A DNA stretch of 64,000 nucleotides, taken from Verrucomicrobiales bacterium. Its GTDB lineage: Bacteria; Verrucomicrobiota; Verrucomicrobiia; Verrucomicrobiales; DEV007. Positions 44,048 through 51,383 of the stretch are shown one piece after another (position 1 is the stretch's first letter; each line of letters begins with the position of its first letter). The DNA lies in assembly GCA_016795505.1 (NCBI GenBank), contig JAEUHH010000014.1, positions 124,001-188,000 of the forward strand, written 5' to 3'. The position numbers and the translations under genes were made by a program. The notes below the pieces were generated by a model. The model was not told the DNA's origin. It saw only the letters and a list, made by a program, of their open reading frames with translations, and ran no database searches.

Positions 44048-45292
44048 TTGAACGCCATTCGCCGCCAGTTCTTCTTCTCCTACGGGGCGGTCGGCAGTGT
44101 CGCCCCGCTCATGTCGATCTTTCTCTGGAAGGAGGCTGGCTTCGGCTTCTGGCAGATCGGGCTCGCGACCGCTCTGGCAAACGTGCCCATGCTCCTCTCG
44201 CCGGCGCTCATCACCCTGCTGGCGGACCGGCAGGTGGACAGCCGCCGCATCCTCGCGGTCGCGTTCCTGATCAGTGGCTCGGTCATGCTGCTGATGCACG
44301 AGATTCCGGTGCTCTGGGTGCGGCTGTGCCTGTTTCTGTTCCATGGCCTGGCCTTCGTCGCCATGCTGCCGCTGCAGGACGGCTTTTTCTTCAGCTACGC
44401 CGAGGCACGGCGTCGGGCGGGAGACCCGGTGGGGCCCTACCCGACGGTGCGGGTGTGGGGGACGATCGGCTACATCGTCCCGAGCATCATCCTCTACTTT
44501 CTGCTGCGGAATGACGGCCCCATCGGGCGGTCGCTGCTCTGCGGTTTCGGGTTCGGCATGGCGAGTCTCATCAATACCTTCACGCTCCCAGAGGTGCGGA
44601 GTCCGGTGGTGCTGCCTGCCGCCGAGGGCGCCAGCGGTGAGACCCCGCGGCGCCTGCCGACGGCGGAGGCCTTTCGCCGGCTCTTCTCGCCGGAGGCCCG
44701 GTATCTCTGCCTGGGGCTGGCGCTGGCCTACATGGCATCGGTCTCCTACGGGGTCTTCATTGCGGTGTATTACGGGAAAATCGTCGGCATCCCGAGCGAG
44801 TTTATCGCCTTGGTGATCAATCTCGGTGTCCTCATCGAGGTGTTTTTCACCATCGGCATGCCCCGGCTGCAAAGTGTCCTCCGGCTGAAAGGCATCATGG
44901 TCGTGGGCATCTGCGGCATGAGCCTGCGCATGCTGCTGCTGGCCCTCTACCCGTCGGTCTGGACGGCGGTGCTCACCCAGATCGTCCATGGCATGGAGGT
45001 GCTGGCCCTGTTCATCGCCCCGGTGATGTTCCTGGACCGCCTCGCCGGCGATCAGTTCCGCAATTCCATCCAGGGAGTGTTCACCATGACGGTGGGCGGG
45101 ATCTCGCGGATCTCCGGCGCCATCATCGCCGGGCTCATCGCCTCCCACAGCCTGCCGGGACTGCTGGGCGTCTCCGCCGGGCTCGGACTGCTGGCGCTCA
45201 TCGTGATCGTCTTTTTGTTCAAACGCATCCCGCCCGGTCAGGAGTCCGGGGACTCGCCGCCGCCACCACGCCCGGACCCGGTGTCGCCTTGA
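44048..45292 (+). CDS. MFS transporter (LacY/nucleoside-symporter-like)
   Basis: About 414 residues from TTG 44048 (LNAIRRQFFFSYGAVGSVAPLM). Some 12 membrane segments are visible; the FFFSYGAVGSVAP...FLWKEAGFGFWQIGLA start and VRVWGTIGYIVPS in segment 4-5 resemble MFS_1_like/LacY-type proton symporters. DRLAGDQFRNSIQGVF lies in the C-terminal half. Substrate unknown. Located just after tRNA-Arg and before an RNase III-like gene. A TTG at 43979 is an alternative start. Confidence 0.8.
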   Translation: MNAIRRQFFFSYGAVGSVAPLMSIFLWKEAGFGFWQIGLATALANVPMLLSPALITLLADRQVDSRRILAVAFLISGSVMLLMHEIPVLWVRLCLFLFHGLAFVAMLPLQDGFFFSYAEARRRAGDPVGPYPTVRVWGTIGYIVPSIILYFLLRNDGPIGRSLLCGFGFGMASLINTFTLPEVRSPVVLPAAEGASGETPRRLPTAEAFRRLFSPEARYLCLGLALAYMASVSYGVFIAVYYGKIVGIPSEFIALVINLGVLIEVFFTIGMPRLQSVLRLKGIMVVGICGMSLRMLLLALYPSVWTAVLTQIVHGMEVLALFIAPVMFLDRLAGDQFRNSIQGVFTMTVGGISRISGAIIAGLIASHSLPGLLGVSAGLGLLALIVIVFLFKRIPPGQESGDSPPPPRPDPVSP

Positions 45293-45363
45293 GTTCGCGT
45301 CATCCGACGGCACAGTCCGGACGGACCTCCGCCGGTTGTCATCGCCTACCTGACAAAGACCCC

Positions 45364-45651
45364 ATGAATGACCCTCTCGAAATCGAGCGCGCCGAAGCCT
45401 GGATCGGCGATGCCGTGCTCGCCCTCGCCGCCCGCGAGTGGATCCTGCGCCAGCACGACCGCACCGACGGCGCCATGCTGGCCCGGCTCACGTCGAACCA
45501 ATTCCTCTCTTCCTGGGGAAATCCGACTGCAGTCGAGGCCCGGCTGGGCCGCCTTTACCGATCCGAAGGCCTTGCCGCGGCCATGGAGTTTGTGGAGCGC
45601 GAGATGATCCCGCTGTTCCTCAAGCAAGAGCGCAACCGCACCGGCCGCTGA
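45364..45651 (+). CDS. Short RNase III-domain protein (Mini-III-like)
   Basis: 95 residues from ATG 45364. AEAWIGDAVLALAAREWILRQH is the RNase III signature region with the GDA aspartate, and QFLSSWGNPTAVEARLGRLY plus the helix GLAAAMEFVEREMIPLFL fits the rest of a stripped-down RNase III dimer fold. No double-stranded RNA-binding domain is present. Mini-III enzymes process 23S rRNA ends, but the sequence is short and the second metal Glu was not found for certain, so it may be inactive. Confidence 0.65.
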   Translation: MNDPLEIERAEAWIGDAVLALAAREWILRQHDRTDGAMLARLTSNQFLSSWGNPTAVEARLGRLYRSEGLAAAMEFVEREMIPLFLKQERNRTGR

Positions 45652-45672
45652 GTCCGCGTCACGGCTGGATCG

Positions 45673-46482
45673 TCAGGCCGGAGCGGCCCCGCTCTCAAAA
45701 GCAGCGAGCCCTTCCCGCGTGATCTGGTAGCGCGCCCCGCAGCGCGGGCACGAAGCCGTCGCGGTCCCATCCTCCTGGAACACGTCGTCCCGCACGGCCG
45801 GTGACAGCGAGGCGATGATCGGATAGATCCGCCCGATGTGGCAACCGCAGTGGTAGCGGAAAAAACGCCGCTCCAGCAGGCTCAGTTCCTCGTCCTGATC
45901 CAGTCGGCGGATCAGGTCGTCGTCCAGAGTGAGGAACCACGGCATGTCGCAGTCCGGTTGCGCCGTCACCATCACAAAGTCCTCCGGACCATGGCGGAAA
46001 TACCGCGCCGGGCGCTGTTCGCTCTGCCGATAGTAGGTCTCCACGGCCGAAAACACATCGAGTTCCTCGAATTCCACCGTGCTCTGACGCACTGGCTGGC
46101 GATCACAGGTCGTTTGGGAGAAAAACAGGTTCCTTTCCGGTTTCCGGACATTCTCCGCGAAGATCCGGCCGACCACGTTCTGGCCGGGATTGCCGCCGGT
46201 GACGAACAAGTTCAGCACCGGATCGGCCAGGTTCAGCGTCCAGGCCGTCGATTCCTGCCGAGGCCGGGAGGCGAGGTGGAGCGCCAGCGCCGCCAGCGCG
46301 TCCTTGAGCATCCCATCCCAGCCCGGCTCCAGACGGATCTCGTGCTGCATGAGATGGAGGTAGTGATCCGTGTAGAGTTCGCCGAAGTCGCCCCGCACCA
46401 CCAGAGCGTTGCGGTTCCTGACAAAATAACAGCGCAACTCCATCGGCTCGTTTTCAGAGACCTTCTCGGGATCGTTCAGCAT
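45673..46482 (-). CDS. Hsp33-like redox-regulated chaperone
   Basis: 269 residues from ATG 46482. The N-terminal half (RCYFVRNRNALVVRGDFGELYTDHYLHLMQHEI, ALALHLASRP) is a divergent Hsp33 core. The C-terminus carries CGCH, then about 33 residues later CPRCGARYQI, i.e. the CxC and CxxC Zn-binding pairs of the redox switch. Hsp33 binds unfolding proteins when oxidised. The middle part is much less conserved than in E. coli Hsp33, so the family call rests mostly on the Cys motifs and the RYFRHGPEDF segment. A second ATG at 46443 is possible. Confidence 0.75.
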   Translation of the reverse strand: MLNDPEKVSENEPMELRCYFVRNRNALVVRGDFGELYTDHYLHLMQHEIRLEPGWDGMLKDALAALALHLASRPRQESTAWTLNLADPVLNLFVTGGNPGQNVVGRIFAENVRKPERNLFFSQTTCDRQPVRQSTVEFEELDVFSAVETYYRQSEQRPARYFRHGPEDFVMVTAQPDCDMPWFLTLDDDLIRRLDQDEELSLLERRFFRYHCGCHIGRIYPIIASLSPAVRDDVFQEDGTATASCPRCGARYQITREGLAAFESGAAPA

Positions 46483-46687
46483 GGCGGGAGCAGGTGACGG
46501 TAAAGCGGGTTTCAGCGTGAGTGGCGATCTCCCGCACCAAATGGGCCGTCGGGCGGGCGGTCGGATGCTGGCGATGGCAGGAGGGGCGCCGTTGTCGGAC
46601 GGTCCACCACTCCTCATTGTCGCCCACCGGCCCGGAAAGCAACCGCAAAGAAAAAAGCCGAAATCCACCCGGGGCGAAAATGAAGGG

Positions 46688-46716
46688 TTGCCAAATTTTT
46701 TCAAAAAAGCTACAAT
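46688..46716 (+). promoter_or_regulatory. Near-consensus sigma-70 promoter
   Basis: TTGCCA (46688-46693), an exact 17-base A/T-rich spacer, then TACAAT (46711-46716): five of six matches to each consensus hexamer. Transcription would start near 46723, leaving a leader of only about 15 bases before GTG 46738 or about 42 before ATG 46765. It stands out from the GC-rich background. The rest of the gap (46483-46687) holds nothing recognisable. Confidence 0.75.
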
Positions 46717-46737
46717 TCGCACTCGTAATTCGCAAAA

Positions 46738-47172
46738 GTGAAAATTATTCGACACAGGCCGGCCATGGCGTTCCGATTTCAAGCGGGATGGTTGGTCGTG
46801 GCGGCGTTGGTCGCCACCACCTTGGGTCTCCAGGCATCGGAAACGCGGCTGCTGGATCTGCAGGGTGACATCGGCGTGCCGGCGGACAGCGCCCTTGCCA
46901 TGTTTCTGATCGGCCTGGCTGTCGGGGTGCCCGCGGGCATCGTGTTGTTTTTTGGCTATTTGATGATGCGGGAACGGGCCGAGACCGAGCAGGATCGGGA
47001 GCTGGATTCCCTGCTCAACGCCGCTTCCGACCGCGAGCCCGGCGCCGGAGCCTGGGGCCAGCACGATCATCGGCGACAATCCCCCTTTGAGCGCGAAGGC
47101 ACTGCCGATGAGCAGCTCGATCCCTGGGAGCGTCCCTCCGACTGGTGGCGGCACGCTGGCGATGATGCCTGA
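46738..47172 (+). CDS. Small bitopic or secreted membrane protein of unknown function
   Basis: 144 residues if GTG 46738 is used, 135 from ATG 46765. A first hydrophobic segment (about 14-30) resembles a signal peptide, and a second (SALAMFLIGLAVGVPAGIVLFFGYLMM, about 52-78) is a membrane anchor. The acidic, Gly/Arg-rich C-terminal half is likely disordered. No known domain. Its near-consensus promoter makes it likely to be well expressed. Confidence 0.6.
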   Translation: MKIIRHRPAMAFRFQAGWLVVAALVATTLGLQASETRLLDLQGDIGVPADSALAMFLIGLAVGVPAGIVLFFGYLMMRERAETEQDRELDSLLNAASDREPGAGAWGQHDHRRQSPFEREGTADEQLDPWERPSDWWRHAGDDA

Positions 47173-47414
47173 GGGGCGCGAAAGCCACCGTATGACCCGC
47201 CAGCTATTTGCGTTTCGGGTGGAGAGTGTTTAGTTCCCGCCCGCCTGCACCGCCCAGACCGCCCGCGCGTGGCCGAATGAGCTGTCGCCTGCCGGATCGG
47301 CCGAGATCCACCAAGGCCGGGCAAACCGGAACGCCTCTCCACCCCGGAAGCCACCCACCCCTCTCTATCATTTTCAGCAATTCATCTGTTTTCCTTCCAT
47401 CCCCACCCAAAGCC

Positions 47415-49163
47415 ATGTCCAAACTCAGCGTCGAGGAAATCAAAGCCCAGAGCCGCGGCCTGCGCGGTCGCATCGTCGAGACCATCGAGTCCGGCGCCAC
47501 CCATTTCGAGGAGGAGGAGTATCAGCTCATGAAGTTCCACGGCTCCTACCAGCAGGACGACCGTGACCTGCGCCCCGAGCGTCGCAAACAGGGCCTCGAC
47601 AAGGCGTGGTCCTTCATGATCCGCAGCAAGATGCCCGGTGGCCGCCTCACCGCCGAACAATACATCGTCCACGACGACCTGGCCGAGAAGCTGGGCAACC
47701 GCAACATGCGTCTCACCACCCGGCAGGGCATCCAGTTGCACGGCATCCTCATCGGCGGCCTCAAGGAAGTCATTGCCAGTGTCGTCAGCACCGGCCTCAC
47801 CACCTGGGGTGCCTGCGGCGACGTGGTCCGCAACACCATGGGACCCGCCTCGCCCATCGACGATGTCGCCCACCGCGACGCCCAGCGCCTGACCGAGGAA
47901 ATCACCGTCATCTTCCTCGCCAAAGCCACCTCCTACGCCGAGATCTGGCTCGACGGGGAAAAGCTCGACCTGAACCAGACCCAGGACGCCCCCGACGAGA
48001 TCTACGGCACCGAGTACCTGCCCCGGAAATTCAAGATCGGCATCTCCATTCCGCCCCGCAATGATGTCGACATCTTCAGCCAGGACATCGGCATGGCTCC
48101 CGTCGTCGTCGATGGCGTCGTGACCGGCTACAACCTCTGGGTCGGAGGCGGGTTCGGTATGACTCACGGCATGGAAAATACCCGGCCCGTCCTCGCCAAG
48201 CCCCTCGGCTTTGTCGCCCGCCCGCATGTCGTCTCAGCGGTCAAAGGCATCGTACTGACCCAGCGTTTCCATGGCAATCGGGAAGACCGCAAACAGTCCC
48301 GCCTCAAGTACCTTGTGGAGAAACAGGGCATCGAATGGATGCGCGAGCAGGTCGCCAGCCACATGGATGCCGGCTCCCGCATCGAGCCGCTCGTCCCGAT
48401 GACCTTTACCACCGTGTCCGACCAGATCGGCTGGCACGAGCAGGGAGACGGTCGGCTCTTCCGCTGCGTCCACGTGCCCCAGGGGCGCATCGAGGATCGC
48501 GAGGACGGACGCCATTTCCGCAGCGCCTTCCGCGAACTGGCCGAGAACCTCGGCCTGCCGTCCATCGTCACCCCGAATGCCAACCTCATCTGGCACGATA
48601 TCGAGCCCGCTCGCCGCGAGGCGGTGGAAGCCGTGCTGAAAAAACACGGACTGCCCGACGAATCCCAGTTCACCGCCGCCCGCCAGGTCGGCCACGCCTG
48701 CGTCGCCCTGCCCACCTGCGGCCTGTCGCTGGCCGAGAGCGAGCGCGTCTTCAGCGGTCTGCTCGACTCGGTCGATGACATCCTGCGCGACCTCGGCCTC
48801 GCCGACGAGCCGCTGCTCATCCGCATGACCGGCTGCCCGAACGGTTGTGCCCGGCCCTACAATTCCGACATCGCCTTCGTCGGGCGCGCCCCGAAGAAAT
48901 ACGCCATGTATGTGGGCGGCTCCCATCGCGGCGACCGCCTCGCCGGCCTGTATCAGAAATCGATCGGCTTCGACGACATCCCCGCCGCCATCCGGGCGCT
49001 GCTGGAGGCCTTTGCGCGTGACCGCCAGCCCGGCGAAACCTTCACCGACTACTGGGGTCGCACCCAGGAGATCGGACCGGAGCCCGACCCGATGCAGTTC
49101 CATCTCGAATTCACCGAGCGGGCGGCCCGTCGCGCCGAATCCGGTGGAGCTACCGAAGGCTAA
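47415..49163 (+). CDS. cysI: Assimilatory sulfite reductase hemoprotein subunit
   Basis: 582 residues from ATG 47415. KFHGSYQQDDRDLRPERRKQG and RLTTRQGIQLHGIL are the classic N-terminal sulfite reductase motifs. The [4Fe-4S]-sirohaem ligands are CVALPTCGLSLAE (Cys-x5-Cys) and MTGCPNGCARPYNSD (Cys-x3-Cys). It reduces sulfite to sulfide for cysteine. Size and motifs fit CysI; a ferredoxin-dependent Sir is an alternative since no cysJ flavoprotein is adjacent. Its stop overlaps the end of the convergent hydrolase gene by 4 bases. The 242-bp upstream region shows no clear promoter or riboswitch. Confidence 0.94.
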   Translation: MSKLSVEEIKAQSRGLRGRIVETIESGATHFEEEEYQLMKFHGSYQQDDRDLRPERRKQGLDKAWSFMIRSKMPGGRLTAEQYIVHDDLAEKLGNRNMRLTTRQGIQLHGILIGGLKEVIASVVSTGLTTWGACGDVVRNTMGPASPIDDVAHRDAQRLTEEITVIFLAKATSYAEIWLDGEKLDLNQTQDAPDEIYGTEYLPRKFKIGISIPPRNDVDIFSQDIGMAPVVVDGVVTGYNLWVGGGFGMTHGMENTRPVLAKPLGFVARPHVVSAVKGIVLTQRFHGNREDRKQSRLKYLVEKQGIEWMREQVASHMDAGSRIEPLVPMTFTTVSDQIGWHEQGDGRLFRCVHVPQGRIEDREDGRHFRSAFRELAENLGLPSIVTPNANLIWHDIEPARREAVEAVLKKHGLPDESQFTAARQVGHACVALPTCGLSLAESERVFSGLLDSVDDILRDLGLADEPLLIRMTGCPNGCARPYNSDIAFVGRAPKKYAMYVGGSHRGDRLAGLYQKSIGFDDIPAAIRALLEAFARDRQPGETFTDYWGRTQEIGPEPDPMQFHLEFTERAARRAESGGATEG

Positions 49164-50047
49164 GCCACCGCGTCTCCGCCGTCCAGCCAGCGACCCGCCG
49201 CCGCGAGGATCGGACCATTGTCCGGTTCCCGCAGCGGTTCGTGCAGCGTGCCGGGCAGCAACACGTAGCGCTTCCGCGTCGCCGGCACCCGGTCGAAAAA
49301 CGCCCGCGAGTAAGCCGGCGGACAGATCGTGTCGTCCGCTCCCTGCGTGATCAGCAGGTCGGCAGGATCGCGCAAGCGTTCCGCCGCGGCATCGGCATCG
49401 CGGGCGTGGCGCAGCAGGCTCGCGCCCAGAGCCACGCTCACCCGGCAGTGGCAGAGGCGCTCCACTTCGTCCGGGGTCGTCCCCGGTACGAGGCGCCGGC
49501 ACCGCTCCGGTCGCACCCCGGTGTCGAGGGTAACGCCTGGGATGAGCCGCGACAGCCACTCGGCCGCGGCGATCAGGAACCGGTTCTGACCATGGTCGGG
49601 TCGGAGCAGCGGGGAACTCAGCCAGATCCGATCAAACAGGGTCTGATCGGAGATCGAACCCTGTTTCATCGAAATCGCCAGCAAGTGTACCAGTGCGTAA
49701 AAGGCGCCCGTGGAGTGTGCGTAGAGCAGGCGAGGTCCCACCGGTCCGACGATTGCGTCGAGACGCCCGACCGTCTCTTCGATGACCCCGAAGAGCGATT
49801 CGACCCCGTCGATATGCCCGCGCCGGCCTTCCGATTTCCCGTGCCCTGGCGCGTCAAAGCCGGCGCAGACGTAGCCGCGGTCGCAGAGGAGTTCCATCGC
49901 CGCCCGATGGCAGCCGAGGTGATCGCCCAATCCATGCAGCACGACCGCTCGACCCAGTACCGGCCCCGACTCCGGCCGACAGAGCATCCGGTGCAGACGG
50001 AGGCCGCGCGAGGCATCGGAAGCGGCAAACTCGGAGCTGATGATCAT
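49160..50047 (-). CDS. Alpha/beta hydrolase (lysophospholipase-like) with repeat-derived insert
   Basis: 295 residues. VVLHGLGDHLG (oxyanion region), GFDAPGHGKSEGRRGHI, nucleophile elbow YAHSTG with Ser112, acid in ITQGADDTICPP and His in GTLHEPLREPD match the monoglyceride lipase/lysophospholipase family. Between the nucleophile helix and the next strand (IWLSSPLL) lie about 17 extra residues (125-141) encoded by repeat copy 5 (49624-49675). The frame is kept and the triad remains, so the enzyme may still be active. Its stop overlaps the end of cysI by 4 bases. Substrate inferred only by family. Confidence 0.88.
   Translation of the reverse strand: MIISSEFAASDASRGLRLHRMLCRPESGPVLGRAVVLHGLGDHLGCHRAAMELLCDRGYVCAGFDAPGHGKSEGRRGHIDGVESLFGVIEETVGRLDAIVGPVGPRLLYAHSTGAFYALVHLLAISMKQGSISDQTLFDRIWLSSPLLRPDHGQNRFLIAAAEWLSRLIPGVTLDTGVRPERCRRLVPGTTPDEVERLCHCRVSVALGASLLRHARDADAAAERLRDPADLLITQGADDTICPPAYSRAFFDRVPATRKRYVLLPGTLHEPLREPDNGPILAAAGRWLDGGDAVA
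49624..49675. repeat. Double-palindrome GATC repeat, copy 5 (inside a coding region)
   Basis: Tetramers start at 49630, 49645, 49652 and 49667 (CATC), spaced 15-7-15, with an extra GATC at 49625. The first core reads CAGGGT and the second ACCCTG, so the two halves face each other, unlike copies 1-4. It lies wholly inside the alpha/beta hydrolase gene and is read in frame as SMKQGSISDQTLFDR on the minus strand. Confidence 0.9.
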
Positions 50048-50218
50048 GGGTAGGAGACGATGGGGCGGAAGGTTGGCGCGGGATACACCTACGGCATACC
50101 GGGTGGGAGCGAAAGCGCGAGGGTTTCGGCTCGATCCCGGATTTCAGCCGGGTCCTCCCCCGATCGCGCATCGGATTTCGCTGGTCGGACGGGGGGAAAT
50201 CCGGTAGCGATGGAGGCC

Positions 50219-51370
50219 ATGCCCATCCGACGTTCCACCCTGTTCACCCTGGCCGTCTGCCTGACGGTCGGGCTGGTATCGCCCCTGTCCATGAAAGCCG
50301 AAGATCCTCTCGTGTTCATTTCCTCATTCGCCGGTGGCGACAAGGGCGCTGTGAACGCCTACCGGCTGTCACTCGCGGATGGCAAGCTGGCTCCGCTCGC
50401 CCGGACCGGCGGGGTGGAGAATCCCTTTTTCATCGCCCTCTCGCCGGACCGGAGATTCCTCTACGCGGTCCACGCCCTCGCGTTCGGCGGCAAAGAGGAC
50501 GAGGAAGTCGCGGCCTATGCGATCGATCCGAAAAGCGGCGCGCTGACTCTGCTGAACCGGCAGTCGGCCCGCGGCTCGGCGACATGCCATCTCGATGTCG
50601 ACGCCACCGGCAAGACCTTGCTGCTGGCAAACTACTCCAGCGGCAGCGTGGCGGCCTTGCCGATCCGTGACGATGGCTCACTGGGCGAGGTCGTTTCCTT
50701 CGTCCAGCACACCGGAGGCTCCGGGGTGGACCCGAAGCGGCAGGATGGTCCCTATGCGCACAGCTTTATCGTCAGTCCCGACAACCGCTTCGCGTACGCA
50801 GCCGATCTCGGACTGGATCAGATCCGTTGCTATGCGCTGGATGCGGCCGGGGCGAAGCTGACGCCGCTCGATCCGGCTTTCGCGCCCTCGCCCCCCGGCG
50901 GCGGACCGCGACATCTGACCTTTCATCCCGACGGGAAGAGCCTCTATGCCATCAATGAACTGTCCAACACCGTGTCCCACTACCGCTACGACTCCGCCAC
51001 CGGTGCGCTGACCGTCGCCGGCGATGCTGTGTCGACCCTGCCGGCCGATTTTGAGGGGAAAAGCTACACTGCGGACCTGAAGATCACCCCGGATGGGAAA
51101 TTCCTCTACGGCACGAACCGCGGCCACGACAGCATCGCCATTTTCCGGATCGCCGCGGACGGCTCCCTGACCCGCACCGCGATCGAGCCAAGTCTCGGCA
51201 AGGGGCCGCAGAATCTGCTGATCGCTCCCGGTGGCAAATGGCTGCTCTGTGCCAACATGCCGGGCAACAATGTCGCCGTCTTTGCGATCGATCCCGAGAC
51301 CGGCGCGCTGAAGGCGGCGGGCGATCCCATCGAGGTCGTATCGCCCTCGTGCATCCGGCTGCTCCCCTGA
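50219..51370 (+). CDS. Secreted lactonase-type 7-blade propeller (6-phosphogluconolactonase family)
   Basis: 383 residues from ATG 50219 (an ATG three codons upstream is possible). A signal peptide (TLFTLAVCLTVGLVSPLSMKA) precedes the YbhE/Pgl-type lactonase propeller: FISSFAGGDKGAVNAYRL, NPFFIALSPDRRFLYAVHA, DGPYAHSFIVSPDNRFAYAADLGLDQI, GGGPRHLTFHPDGKSLYAINE, KITPDGKFLYGTNRGHDSI. Cytosolic relatives hydrolyse 6-phosphogluconolactone; an exported version would act on a non-phosphorylated lactone, which is inference. It opens a same-direction cluster to 62 kb. The 171-bp upstream spacer has no clear promoter. Confidence 0.85.
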   Translation: MPIRRSTLFTLAVCLTVGLVSPLSMKAEDPLVFISSFAGGDKGAVNAYRLSLADGKLAPLARTGGVENPFFIALSPDRRFLYAVHALAFGGKEDEEVAAYAIDPKSGALTLLNRQSARGSATCHLDVDATGKTLLLANYSSGSVAALPIRDDGSLGEVVSFVQHTGGSGVDPKRQDGPYAHSFIVSPDNRFAYAADLGLDQIRCYALDAAGAKLTPLDPAFAPSPPGGGPRHLTFHPDGKSLYAINELSNTVSHYRYDSATGALTVAGDAVSTLPADFEGKSYTADLKITPDGKFLYGTNRGHDSIAIFRIAADGSLTRTAIEPSLGKGPQNLLIAPGGKWLLCANMPGNNVAVFAIDPETGALKAAGDPIEVVSPSCIRLLP

Positions 51371-51383
51371 CCGGTCCTGTGCC

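Noticed and set aside
5336-49675. CRISPR array interpretation of the repeated units
   Set aside because: Copies are scattered by kilobases, each has two half-sites instead of repeat-spacer alternation, and no cas gene is present.
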